A DNA stretch of 64,000 bases from Leptotrichia sp. oral taxon 218. GTDB lineage: Bacteria > Fusobacteriota > Fusobacteriia > Fusobacteriales > Leptotrichiaceae. Numbering within the stretch: the stretch's first letter is position 1; the number at the start of each line of letters is the position of its first letter. The notes beneath the pieces were generated by a model that did not search any database, was not told the DNA's origin, and saw nothing but the letters and a program-made list of their open reading frames with translations. This document shows, piece after piece, positions 26,267 to 34,096 of this stretch. The position numbers and the translations under genes are program-made. The stretch spans positions 806,001 through 870,000 of the forward strand of contig NZ_CP072377.1 of assembly GCF_018128225.1 (NCBI RefSeq), read 5' to 3'.

Positions 26267-27892
26267 ATGTCAAAATATGTATTTGGAATAGATTTAGGAA
26301 CAACATATTCTTGTATTGCGTATGTTAATGAAAAAGGAGATTCACAAGTTATAAAAAATAGTGAAGGGGATAATTTAACACCGTCAGTTGTGGAATTTGA
26401 AGAAGACAATAAAATAATAGTTGGAGAAGATGCAAAAGAAGATACCGTTTTAAATGAAGATAATACAGTACAATTTGTTAAATCATTAATGGGGAAAACA
26501 GATTTTGCAATTGAACATAATAATGAAGCAAGAACTCCAGAAGAAATTTCTTCATATATTTTAAAAAAATTGGCTCAAGATGCTTCAGAAGCTTTAGATA
26601 CAGAGGTTAAAGATGTTGTAATAACTTGTCCTGCGTATTTTGGGACTGCACAGAGAACTGCTACTAAAAATGCTGGAAAAATCGCTGGATTGAATGTGCT
26701 TGAAGTAATTAATGAGCCGACAGCAGCAGCACTATTTTATGGATGTACAAGAGATTCTGAAAATAAAACAATTATGGTTTATGATCTTGGTGGAGGAACT
26801 TTTGATGTTACTGTTATGAGAGTAAATGCTGATAAAATAGAAGTTATTTGTTCTGACGGAGATCACGATCTAGGTGGAAAAAGATGGGATGATGCGTTAA
26901 TGGATTATCTTTTTGATAAAGTTCGTGAACAGGAAGGTTACGATGGCGAGTTTGATGAATATATGCAGCAAAATTTTAGATTGAAAGTAGAAGAAGTTAA
27001 GAAAAAATTGAGTTTTAGGGAAAAAGTTAATGGTACATTTGAAATTGATGGAAAGAGAATAAAATTAGAAGTAACTAGAAAAGAATTTGATGAAATAACT
27101 AAAATATTGCTTAACGAAACTTTAAATAAAACAAATGAAGTTGTTAGAATTGCTAAAAGTAAAGGATATGATGAAATTGATGAGGTACTTTTAGTAGGTG
27201 GTTCGACAAGAATGCTGCAAGTAAAAGATACAATATGTGAAAAATTTGGAAAAGAAAAAGTAAAAATTTTTGAACCAGATGAAGCAGTGGCAAAAGGAGC
27301 GGCAATTTATGCGGTAGATGTTTATTTAAATAACAAAAAAATTGTTGAAACTGAAGCAAGTGATATAATTAAAGAAAATAAATTGAATCCAGATGACTAC
27401 AAAGAAAATTTGAGTGTTGAAACTGAAATGATAGGTGTTGGCGGAGTATTTAGAGAAATAGTGACTGCTACTACAAAAAGTTTTGGTGTGAAAGCGGTTA
27501 AAGATGGAGAGCCTATTTGCTTGAACATGATTAAGAAAAATGAGTTGATGGAAAAAGGATTTATCGAAGAAAAAAGAATATTTAAGACAATGAGTGATAA
27601 TCAAGAAATAGTAAATATAGAAATATATGAAAGTGATTATATGGATGATGTAATTGATGTAGATGATGATTTTTATATTGGAAACGCAATATTAGAATTG
27701 CCTAGAAATCTTTCAAAAGATTCTTCAATCGAAGTTATTTTGAAACTTAACAAAGAGGGAATTTTGGAAGTGACAGGAATAGATAAGACAAGCGGGAAAA
27801 AAGTAAATGTAAAACTTAAAACAAAAGATGCTATGACCGAGAAAAAATTGGAAGAAATAAAAGAAAAATTCCAAGGAATGTTAGTAGTTTAA
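26267..27892 (+). CDS. Hsp70 family chaperone (accessory DnaK-like, second copy)
   Basis: 541 residues, the same length as the 13818 product and clearly its paralogue: identical N-terminus (SKYVFGIDLGTTYSCIAYV), TCPAYFGTAQRTATKNAGK, EPTAAALFYG, LGGGTFDVTVMR, VGGSTRMLQV, and the same reduced C-terminal domain (ILEVTGIDKTSGKKVNVKL). Divergence is spread over the whole protein, so the duplication is not recent. AAGGGAG precedes the ATG. It has its own regulated promoter, while the first copy is preceded by a GrpE-like gene. Two Hsp70s in one locus suggest different client or partner sets. Confidence 0.93.
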   Translation: MSKYVFGIDLGTTYSCIAYVNEKGDSQVIKNSEGDNLTPSVVEFEEDNKIIVGEDAKEDTVLNEDNTVQFVKSLMGKTDFAIEHNNEARTPEEISSYILKKLAQDASEALDTEVKDVVITCPAYFGTAQRTATKNAGKIAGLNVLEVINEPTAAALFYGCTRDSENKTIMVYDLGGGTFDVTVMRVNADKIEVICSDGDHDLGGKRWDDALMDYLFDKVREQEGYDGEFDEYMQQNFRLKVEEVKKKLSFREKVNGTFEIDGKRIKLEVTRKEFDEITKILLNETLNKTNEVVRIAKSKGYDEIDEVLLVGGSTRMLQVKDTICEKFGKEKVKIFEPDEAVAKGAAIYAVDVYLNNKKIVETEASDIIKENKLNPDDYKENLSVETEMIGVGGVFREIVTATTKSFGVKAVKDGEPICLNMIKKNELMEKGFIEEKRIFKTMSDNQEIVNIEIYESDYMDDVIDVDDDFYIGNAILELPRNLSKDSSIEVILKLNKEGILEVTGIDKTSGKKVNVKLKTKDAMTEKKLEEIKEKFQGMLVV

Positions 27893-27931
27893 AGATAAAT
27901 TGTATAATTAAATGTAGAGAGGGGGATAAAT

Positions 27932-28231
27932 ATGTCAAGAAAAAATAAAATAATTTCAGAAGTTGCATTAATTTTTTTGGTGGCAGGAGGGTTATCATTT
28001 GGATTTTCTGAAAAATTTGGAGAAATAAGAGTAAAGACTGAAAAAATAGTAAAGAAGCAAAAACAAAGTCCAACTCTAAAATCTAAAGAATATTATCTAC
28101 AGAAAAAGGCTAATGCTAGAGGTTTGCGTAGAATAAGTCTTGGAGATACAGAAGATGGGAAAAAGAGATTATCAGAGTATCTTAAACATTTAGACAATAG
28201 TGAAAGTGAAGACTTATCGCAATCACAATAA
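27932..28231 (+). CDS. Small single-pass membrane protein
   Basis: 99 residues, 39 bp after the Hsp70 stop with AGAGGGGG upstream. An N-terminal hydrophobic helix (ISEVALIFLVAGGLSFGF, ~8-25) could be an anchor or uncleaved signal. The rest is basic then acidic (EYYLQKKANARGLRRI, then SEYLKHLDNSESED). Not recognised. Its position suggests an adaptor linking the second Hsp70 to the membrane; that is inference only. Confidence 0.65.
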   Translation: MSRKNKIISEVALIFLVAGGLSFGFSEKFGEIRVKTEKIVKKQKQSPTLKSKEYYLQKKANARGLRRISLGDTEDGKKRLSEYLKHLDNSESEDLSQSQ

Positions 28232-28253
28232 TTAAAAGTTATAACTAATAAAA

Positions 28254-28297
28254 AAGAATTGATTCCTTTGTAAAACAGGAGTTGATTCTTTTTTTAT
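28254..28297 (+). terminator. Terminator closing the second Hsp70 unit
   Basis: AAGAATTGATTCCT (28254-28267) pairs with AGGAGTTGATTCTT (28277-28290) using some G.U pairs; a T run follows. Confidence 0.82.
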
Positions 28298-28386
28298 TTT
28301 AAATAAAAATTTTTTTGAAAAGTGCAGAAAATATGGGATAAATAGAACAAAATATTGCCGAAAAAGTTCAAATTTTTTAAATTTTT

Positions 28387-28395
28387 TGGTATAAT
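28387..28395 (+). promoter_or_regulatory. Extended -10 promoter for the Sel1 array
   Basis: TTGGTATAAT with the extended TGG and TATAAT at 28390-28395; no good -35. It lies 50 bp before ATG 28445 and probably serves the whole A-B-A-B array, in which gaps are 42 bp or less. Confidence 0.6.
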
Positions 28396-28444
28396 AAAAC
28401 TAAAAGAAATTAAAAATAATATTTAGTTAAAAGAGGTATTATAT

Positions 28445-30193
28445 ATGTCAGAAAAAGTGGAAAATAACTGGTATGAGATATTAGAACTTGATTTTTATCT
28501 TGATCCAAAAGAAGATGAACAAAAGATAAAAAAAATAATTGAAGAGAAAAATAAATATTGGGTGCGAAATCAAAGGGATAGAAAAATTGGGATGTTGTGT
28601 ACAAAGTATATCGAATATAATAAAAAAGGGAAAATATTAAAAGATATACTTGATGATGAAAAAAGAAGTCAGATGATAAAAGATGTTCAAAAAAAATTAT
28701 TTGAAGGAATTGACAGATATTTGGTAACTTTTGAGAATGAAGTGATGACGGAAGAAAAAATACGATATATTTTGAATAAAATAAAAGAAGAACATAAAAT
28801 AATAAATGAAAAAATTATAAAAGAGAGAATTTGGTCAAGGGGTAAGAAAGTAGGAATTGGGAGTTATGAAAAGTTTGAGGAAAATTTGAAGAGAGCATTT
28901 GATTTGAAATTAAGTTCTAAATTTGAGAATATAGAAAAAAATTTAAAGGCATTTGGGAAAGCGAATATTTATGATTTTTTAAATTCACAAGAATTGACAT
29001 TAAATTTTTTAAATAAAAGGGAGATTGAAGAAAAAATAAAGTTTTTTGAGAAGAATGATTCTGAAAGTGATTTGAAGAAGAAATTGTGTCTTTTTTGTAA
29101 AGATTTGGTAGAAAAAGATGAGATTGAGAAATATAATGAATATTTGGAAAAAATGGAATGCTTGAAGATTGAGAAAGAACTGGAAGTTATAAAAAATGAG
29201 AAAAAAAGATTGAGAAGGAAGAAAATTGAGAGCGAAATCGAGAATTTTGAAAGTAAATTTGGAGATACAATTGAAGATAAAGTTGCAAGAGAATTTTTTT
29301 CAAAATATTTTGGGTATAAGTTTGTGAGTGATAAAAATAAGGGGAAATTGGGACAAATCGACATTTCTAAAATAAAAGAGTGGATGAAATTACGAAAAAA
29401 AATTTTGGTTAAGATAGCTGTAGGATTGGTATTTATTTTTGTGGTAATTTTTTCTTGGAATTTATATAATAAGAAGGAAGCAGAAAAAATATTTGTTCAG
29501 GCAGAAAAATATATGAAAGAAGGAAATAAAGAAAAAGCAAAAGAGAGATATGAAATTGCTGCAAGAAAAGGGAATACAGATGCGATGAATAAATTAGGAG
29601 AATATTATTATGCTAAAGAAAATTCTTTTAAAGCGGAGGAATGGTATAAAAAAGCAGCAAAAGGGGGAAATATAAAGGCAATGGAAAATTTAATGAATTT
29701 TTATAATCGATATTCAAGTAATGAGAAAGTAATTGAATGGGGGACAAAAGCAGCAGCCAAAGGAAATACGATTGCAATGAATAATTTAGGGAAATTTTAT
29801 GAAAATAATGGAGACAAAGTGAAAGCAAAAGAATGGTATGAAAAAGCAGCAGCCAAAGGAGAGACAACTGCGATGAATAATTTAGGCGTATTTTATGAAA
29901 ATAATGGAGACAAAGTAAAATCAAAAGAATGGGTTGAAAAAGCAGCGGTCAAAGGAAATACGGTTGCAATGGCTAATTTAGGTGTATTTTATGAAAATAA
30001 TGGAAACAAAGTGAAAGCAAAAGAATGGTATGAAAAAGCAGCAGCCAAAGGAGATACAATTGCAATGAATAATTTAGGTGTATATTATGAAAATAACGGA
30101 GACAGAGTGAAAGCAAAAGAATGGTATGAAAAAGCGGCGACTAAAGGAAGTAAAGAAGCAAAAGAAGCATTAGAAAAAATGAAAAAGGATTAA
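28445..30193 (+). CDS. Type A array protein: J-like N-terminus, shared domain, TM helix, Sel1 repeats
   Basis: 582 residues. The N-terminus NNWYEILELDFYLDPKEDEQ resembles the short J-domain-like start (WYEILGLxF) of Hsp70-associated proteins but has no HPD motif. Residues ~70-150 are helical. Residues ~165-315 match the shared chaperone-locus domain (ANIYDFLNSQELTLNFLNKR, EKYNEYLEKMECLKI, AREFFSKYFGYKF). One membrane helix (VKIAVGLVFIFVVIFSW, ~322-340) follows, then about seven Sel1-like repeats of ~32 residues (KAKEWYEKAAAKGETTAMNN). Probably a membrane-bound Hsp70 co-chaperone or adaptor with its repeats across the membrane. Confidence 0.82.
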   Translation: MSEKVENNWYEILELDFYLDPKEDEQKIKKIIEEKNKYWVRNQRDRKIGMLCTKYIEYNKKGKILKDILDDEKRSQMIKDVQKKLFEGIDRYLVTFENEVMTEEKIRYILNKIKEEHKIINEKIIKERIWSRGKKVGIGSYEKFEENLKRAFDLKLSSKFENIEKNLKAFGKANIYDFLNSQELTLNFLNKREIEEKIKFFEKNDSESDLKKKLCLFCKDLVEKDEIEKYNEYLEKMECLKIEKELEVIKNEKKRLRRKKIESEIENFESKFGDTIEDKVAREFFSKYFGYKFVSDKNKGKLGQIDISKIKEWMKLRKKILVKIAVGLVFIFVVIFSWNLYNKKEAEKIFVQAEKYMKEGNKEKAKERYEIAARKGNTDAMNKLGEYYYAKENSFKAEEWYKKAAKGGNIKAMENLMNFYNRYSSNEKVIEWGTKAAAKGNTIAMNNLGKFYENNGDKVKAKEWYEKAAAKGETTAMNNLGVFYENNGDKVKSKEWVEKAAVKGNTVAMANLGVFYENNGNKVKAKEWYEKAAAKGDTIAMNNLGVYYENNGDRVKAKEWYEKAATKGSKEAKEALEKMKKD

Positions 30194-30235
30194 TTTTAGA
30201 TATTTTATTAGAAAAATTAAAGAAGGGAAATAAAT

Positions 30236-32053
30236 ATGTCAGAAAAATTAGAAAATAGTAAAGATATGATGTGTGAAATGGAGTATCATGAAGGAAATAA
30301 AAAAACATTTAATAAAAAAAAAATAAAAAAAGAAAATAATTCAAAAAAAGTTTTAAAAAAAATTGATTTATATTTAGAAGATTTTGAGAATGAGTTAATA
30401 ACAGAGAAAAAAATACAAGGTATTTTAGATAAAGAAAATAAATCTAAAATGATAGATGGAAAACTTTTAAAAGAGCAAATTTGGGGTGAAGGTAAAAAAA
30501 TAGCAATTTCTAGTTATGAAGATTTTGAAAAGAAAATTAATAAAATATTTATTCCCATATTGCAATCGAAATTTAATGCGATAGATCAAAATTTGAAAGT
30601 ATTGAACAAGGCGAATATATATGATTTTTTACATTCTGAAGGATTATCATTGAATTTTTGGAATGAAGAAGAAATTGAAAGTAAAAGAGAATTATTGAAA
30701 AAGAATAATGTTGAAAATGATGCAAAGAGAAAATTGTATTCTTCTTGTGGAGAATTGGTAAAACAAAATAAAATAGAAGAATATAATGAGTATTTGGAAA
30801 AAATGGAATGTTTAAAAATAAAAAAAGAATTGGAAAATATAAGAGATGCGAATCGAGAGTTTGGAAAAGAAATTGCAGAAATTGAAATTAAAAATTTTGT
30901 GGATAAATTTAGAGATGTAGTTGAAGAAAAAATTGCAAGAGAAATTTTTTTGAAATTTTTTGAAAATAATTTTGAAGATGATAGAAAATCAAAAGAAATA
31001 AATTCTATGAAACGAATAAAGTTATCTAAAAAATCTATTTTTAGTTTAGCAGCAATAGTAATAATATGCATTTTAACAGTAACTTTTTCTTGGAATCAGT
31101 TTAATAAAGAGGAAGCGAAAAAGTTGTTGAATAGAGCGGAAAAGTATGAAAAAGAAGGAAAAATAATTGGAGCGAAAGAATGGTATGAAAAAGCGACAAT
31201 CAAAGGAAATGTAGAAGCGATGAATAAATTAGGATTGCTTTATTACGAAGAAGGAGATAAAGCAAAAGCGAAAGAATGGCTTGAAAAATCAGCACTGAAA
31301 GGAAATGTAGGAGCAATGTATAATTTAGGAATAGTTTATGAGAATAATGGAGACAAAGTGAAAGCAAAAGAATGGTATGAAAAATCAGCAGTGAAGGGAA
31401 ATGTAGGGGCAATGTATAATTTAGGAATAGTTTATGAAAATAATGGAGACAAAGTGAAAGCAAAAGAATGGTATGAAAAATCAGCAGTGAAAGGAAATAT
31501 AGAAGCGATGAATAATTTAGGAGCACTTTATTACGAAGAAGGAGACAAAGTGAAAGCAAAAGAATGGTATGAAAAATCAGCAGTGAAGGGAAATGTAGGA
31601 GCAATGTATAATTTAGGAGCACTTTATTACAAAGAAGGAGACAAAGTAAAAGCGAAAGAATGGCTTGAAAAATCAGCATCGAAAGGTGCTGCAGAAGCAA
31701 TGTATAATTTAGGAGTACTTTATTACGAAGAAGGAGACAAAGTGAAAGCAAAAGAATGGTATGAAAAATCAGCAGTGAAGGGAAATGTAGGAGCAATGTA
31801 TAATTTAGGAGCACTTTATTACGAAGAAGGAGACAAAGTAAAAGCGAAAGAATGGCTTGAAAAATCAGCAGTGAAAGGAAATGTTTCAGCAATGCATGGT
31901 TTAGGAGTACTTTATTACAAAGAAGGAGACAAAGTAAAAGCAGAAGAGTTATTTGAAAAAGCAGCAGCGGAAGGAAGTATAGAGGCAATGGTAGCATTAG
32001 AAGAAATGAAAAAAATTAGAGGTATTGCAAATGTCAGAAAAAGTGGAAAATAA
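30236..32053 (+). CDS. Type B array protein: shared domain, TM helix, Sel1 repeats
   Basis: 605 residues. It lacks the WYEIL start of type A and begins SEKLENSKDMMCEMEYHEGN. The regions after that align with type A: FENELITEKKIQGILDKENK, the shared domain (NIYDFLHSEGLSLNFWNEEE, EEYNEYLEKMECLKIKKEL, AREIFLKFFENNF), a membrane helix (SLAAIVIICILTVTFSW, ~267-283), and nine or ten near-identical 32-residue Sel1 repeats (YNLGALYYEEGDKVKAKEWY). The last ~23 bp overlap the start of the next type A gene, and the C-terminus (RGIANVRKSGK) is read through that gene's ribosome binding site. This suggests a deletion fused them. Confidence 0.8.
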   Translation: MSEKLENSKDMMCEMEYHEGNKKTFNKKKIKKENNSKKVLKKIDLYLEDFENELITEKKIQGILDKENKSKMIDGKLLKEQIWGEGKKIAISSYEDFEKKINKIFIPILQSKFNAIDQNLKVLNKANIYDFLHSEGLSLNFWNEEEIESKRELLKKNNVENDAKRKLYSSCGELVKQNKIEEYNEYLEKMECLKIKKELENIRDANREFGKEIAEIEIKNFVDKFRDVVEEKIAREIFLKFFENNFEDDRKSKEINSMKRIKLSKKSIFSLAAIVIICILTVTFSWNQFNKEEAKKLLNRAEKYEKEGKIIGAKEWYEKATIKGNVEAMNKLGLLYYEEGDKAKAKEWLEKSALKGNVGAMYNLGIVYENNGDKVKAKEWYEKSAVKGNVGAMYNLGIVYENNGDKVKAKEWYEKSAVKGNIEAMNNLGALYYEEGDKVKAKEWYEKSAVKGNVGAMYNLGALYYKEGDKVKAKEWLEKSASKGAAEAMYNLGVLYYEEGDKVKAKEWYEKSAVKGNVGAMYNLGALYYEEGDKVKAKEWLEKSAVKGNVSAMHGLGVLYYKEGDKVKAEELFEKAAAEGSIEAMVALEEMKKIRGIANVRKSGK

Positions 32054-32261
32054 TTGGTATGAGATATTAGAACTTGATTTTTATCTTGATCCAAAAGAAG
32101 ATGAACAAAAGATAAAAAAAATAATTGAAGAGAAAAATAAATATTGGGTGCGAAATCAAAGGGATAGAAAAATTGGGATGTTGTGTACAAAGTATATCGA
32201 ATATAATAAAAAGGGGAAAATATTGAAAGATATACTTGATGATAAAAAAGAAGTCAGATGA
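32031..32261 (+). CDS. Type A array protein, second copy: J-like N-terminal fragment
   Basis: 76 residues from ATG 32031 (AGAGG 8 nt upstream), nearly identical to residues 1-72 of the 28445 product (WYEILELDFYLDPKEDE). One base is missing relative to 28445 (GATGATAAAAAAG versus GATGATGAAAAAAG), giving an early TGA at 32259-32261. That stop overlaps the next start in ATGA. The J-like module is thus split from the rest. It could be a loss, a sequencing error, or a translationally coupled split pair. Confidence 0.7.
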   Translation: MSEKVENNWYEILELDFYLDPKEDEQKIKKIIEEKNKYWVRNQRDRKIGMLCTKYIEYNKKGKILKDILDDKKEVR

Positions 32262-34078
32262 TAAAAGATGTTCAAAAAAAGTTATTTGAAGGAATTGACA
32301 GATATTTGATAACTTTTGAGAATGAAGTGATGACGGAAGAAAAAATACGATATATTTTGAATAAAATAAAAGAAGAACATAAAATAATTAATGAAAAAAT
32401 TATAAAAGAGAGAATTTGGTCAAAGGGTAAGAAAGTAGGAATTGGGAGTTATGAAAAGTTTGAGGAAAATTTAAAGAGAGCATTTGATTTGAAATTAAGT
32501 TCTAAATTTGAGAATATAGAAAAAAATTTGAAGGCATTTGGGAAAGCGAATATTTATGATTTTTTAAATTCACAAGAATTGACATTAAATTTTTTAAATA
32601 AAAGGGAGATTGAAGAAAAAATAAAGTCTTTTGAAAAAAATGATTCTGAAAATGATTTGAAGAAGAAATTGTGTCTTTTTTGTAAAGATTTGGTAGAAAA
32701 AGATGAGATTGAGAAATATAATGAATATTTGGAAAAAATGGAATGCTTGAAGATTGAGAAAGAACTGGAAGTTATAAAAAATGAGAAAAAAAGATTGAGA
32801 AGGAAGAAAATTGAGAGCGAAATCGAGAATTTTGAAAGTAAATTTAAAGATACAATTGAAGATAAAATTGTAAGAGAATTTTTTTCAAAATATTTTGGGT
32901 ATAAGTTTGTGAGTGATAAAAATAAGGGAAAATTGGGACAAATCGACATTTCTAAAATAAAAGAGCGGATGAAATTACGAAAAAAAACTTTGGTTAAGAT
33001 AGCTGTAGGATTGGTATTTATTTTTGTGGTAATTTTTTCTTGGAATTTATATAATGAGCAGGAAGCAAAAAAAATATTTATGCAGGCAGAAAAATATAGA
33101 AAAGAAGGAAGTAAAGAAAAAGCAAAAGAGAGATATGAAGTTGCTGCGAGAAAAGGTAATACAGATGCGATGAATAAATTAGGAAAATATTATGAAATTG
33201 CTGCTGCGATGAATAAATCAGTAGAATATTATGATAGTAAAGAATCTTTTAAAGCGGAGGAATGGTATAAGAAAGCAGCAGAAAGAGGAAATGTAAAAGC
33301 AATGATTAGTTTAACACATTTTTATTTATATAAAAATGTAGATAAATCAATTGAATGGGGAGAGAAGGCAATAAAAAAAGAAAATATGAATACAGATGCA
33401 ATGTATGGCTTAGGTTTAGCTTATTATAATAAAGGAGAAGAAGAGAAGGCAAAAGAGTGGTATGAAAAAGCAGTAGCGAAAGGGAATGCAGAAGCAATGA
33501 CTGCATTAGGGAAATTTTATGACGATAAAGGAAAAAAAGAGAAAGCGAAAGAATGGTATGAAAAAGCAGCGGTAAAAGGGGATACAGAAGCTATGAATAA
33601 ATTAGGGGAATTTTATAACGATAAAGGAGAAAAAGAGAAAGCGAAAGAATGGTATAAAAAAGCAGCGGTAAAAGGGGATACAGAAGCAATGGTTGAGTTA
33701 GGGATATTTTATTATGATAAAGGAAAAAAGGAGAAGGCAAAAGAGTGGTATGAAAGATCGGCAATAAAAGGAAATACAAGAGCTATGAATAAATTAGGGG
33801 AATTTTATTACAAAGAAGGAGAAAAAGAGAAAGCGAAAAAGTGGTATGAAAAATTAGCTATTGAAGAAGATTATACAAGAGCTATGAATAAATTAGGAGA
33901 AATTTATTACGAAAAAGGAGAAAAAGAGAAAGCGAAAGAATGGTATGAAAAAGCAGCGTCAAAAGGGGATGCAGAAGCTATGAATAAATTAGGGGAATTT
34001 TATTACAAAGAAGGAGAAAAAGAGAAAGCAAAAGAATTATATGAAAAAGCGGTAATTTTAAAAAAATTATCAGAATAA
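32258..34078 (+). CDS. Type A array protein, second copy: shared domain, TM helix, Sel1 repeats
   Basis: 606 residues from ATG 32258, which overlaps the stop of the upstream J-like fragment by 4 bp. It corresponds to residues ~78 onward of the 28445 product: same shared domain (ANIYDFLNSQELTLNFLNKR), same membrane helix (VKIAVGLVFIFVVIFSW) and Sel1 repeats, here about nine and more varied (GDTEAMNKLGEFYNDKGEKE). No separate ribosome binding site is visible, so translation would depend on coupling to the upstream ORF. Ends 18 bp before the next type B gene. Confidence 0.78.
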   Translation: MIKDVQKKLFEGIDRYLITFENEVMTEEKIRYILNKIKEEHKIINEKIIKERIWSKGKKVGIGSYEKFEENLKRAFDLKLSSKFENIEKNLKAFGKANIYDFLNSQELTLNFLNKREIEEKIKSFEKNDSENDLKKKLCLFCKDLVEKDEIEKYNEYLEKMECLKIEKELEVIKNEKKRLRRKKIESEIENFESKFKDTIEDKIVREFFSKYFGYKFVSDKNKGKLGQIDISKIKERMKLRKKTLVKIAVGLVFIFVVIFSWNLYNEQEAKKIFMQAEKYRKEGSKEKAKERYEVAARKGNTDAMNKLGKYYEIAAAMNKSVEYYDSKESFKAEEWYKKAAERGNVKAMISLTHFYLYKNVDKSIEWGEKAIKKENMNTDAMYGLGLAYYNKGEEEKAKEWYEKAVAKGNAEAMTALGKFYDDKGKKEKAKEWYEKAAVKGDTEAMNKLGEFYNDKGEKEKAKEWYKKAAVKGDTEAMVELGIFYYDKGKKEKAKEWYERSAIKGNTRAMNKLGEFYYKEGEKEKAKKWYEKLAIEEDYTRAMNKLGEIYYEKGEKEKAKEWYEKAASKGDAEAMNKLGEFYYKEGEKEKAKELYEKAVILKKLSE

Positions 34079-34096
34079 TAAGAAAGGAAAATAAAT

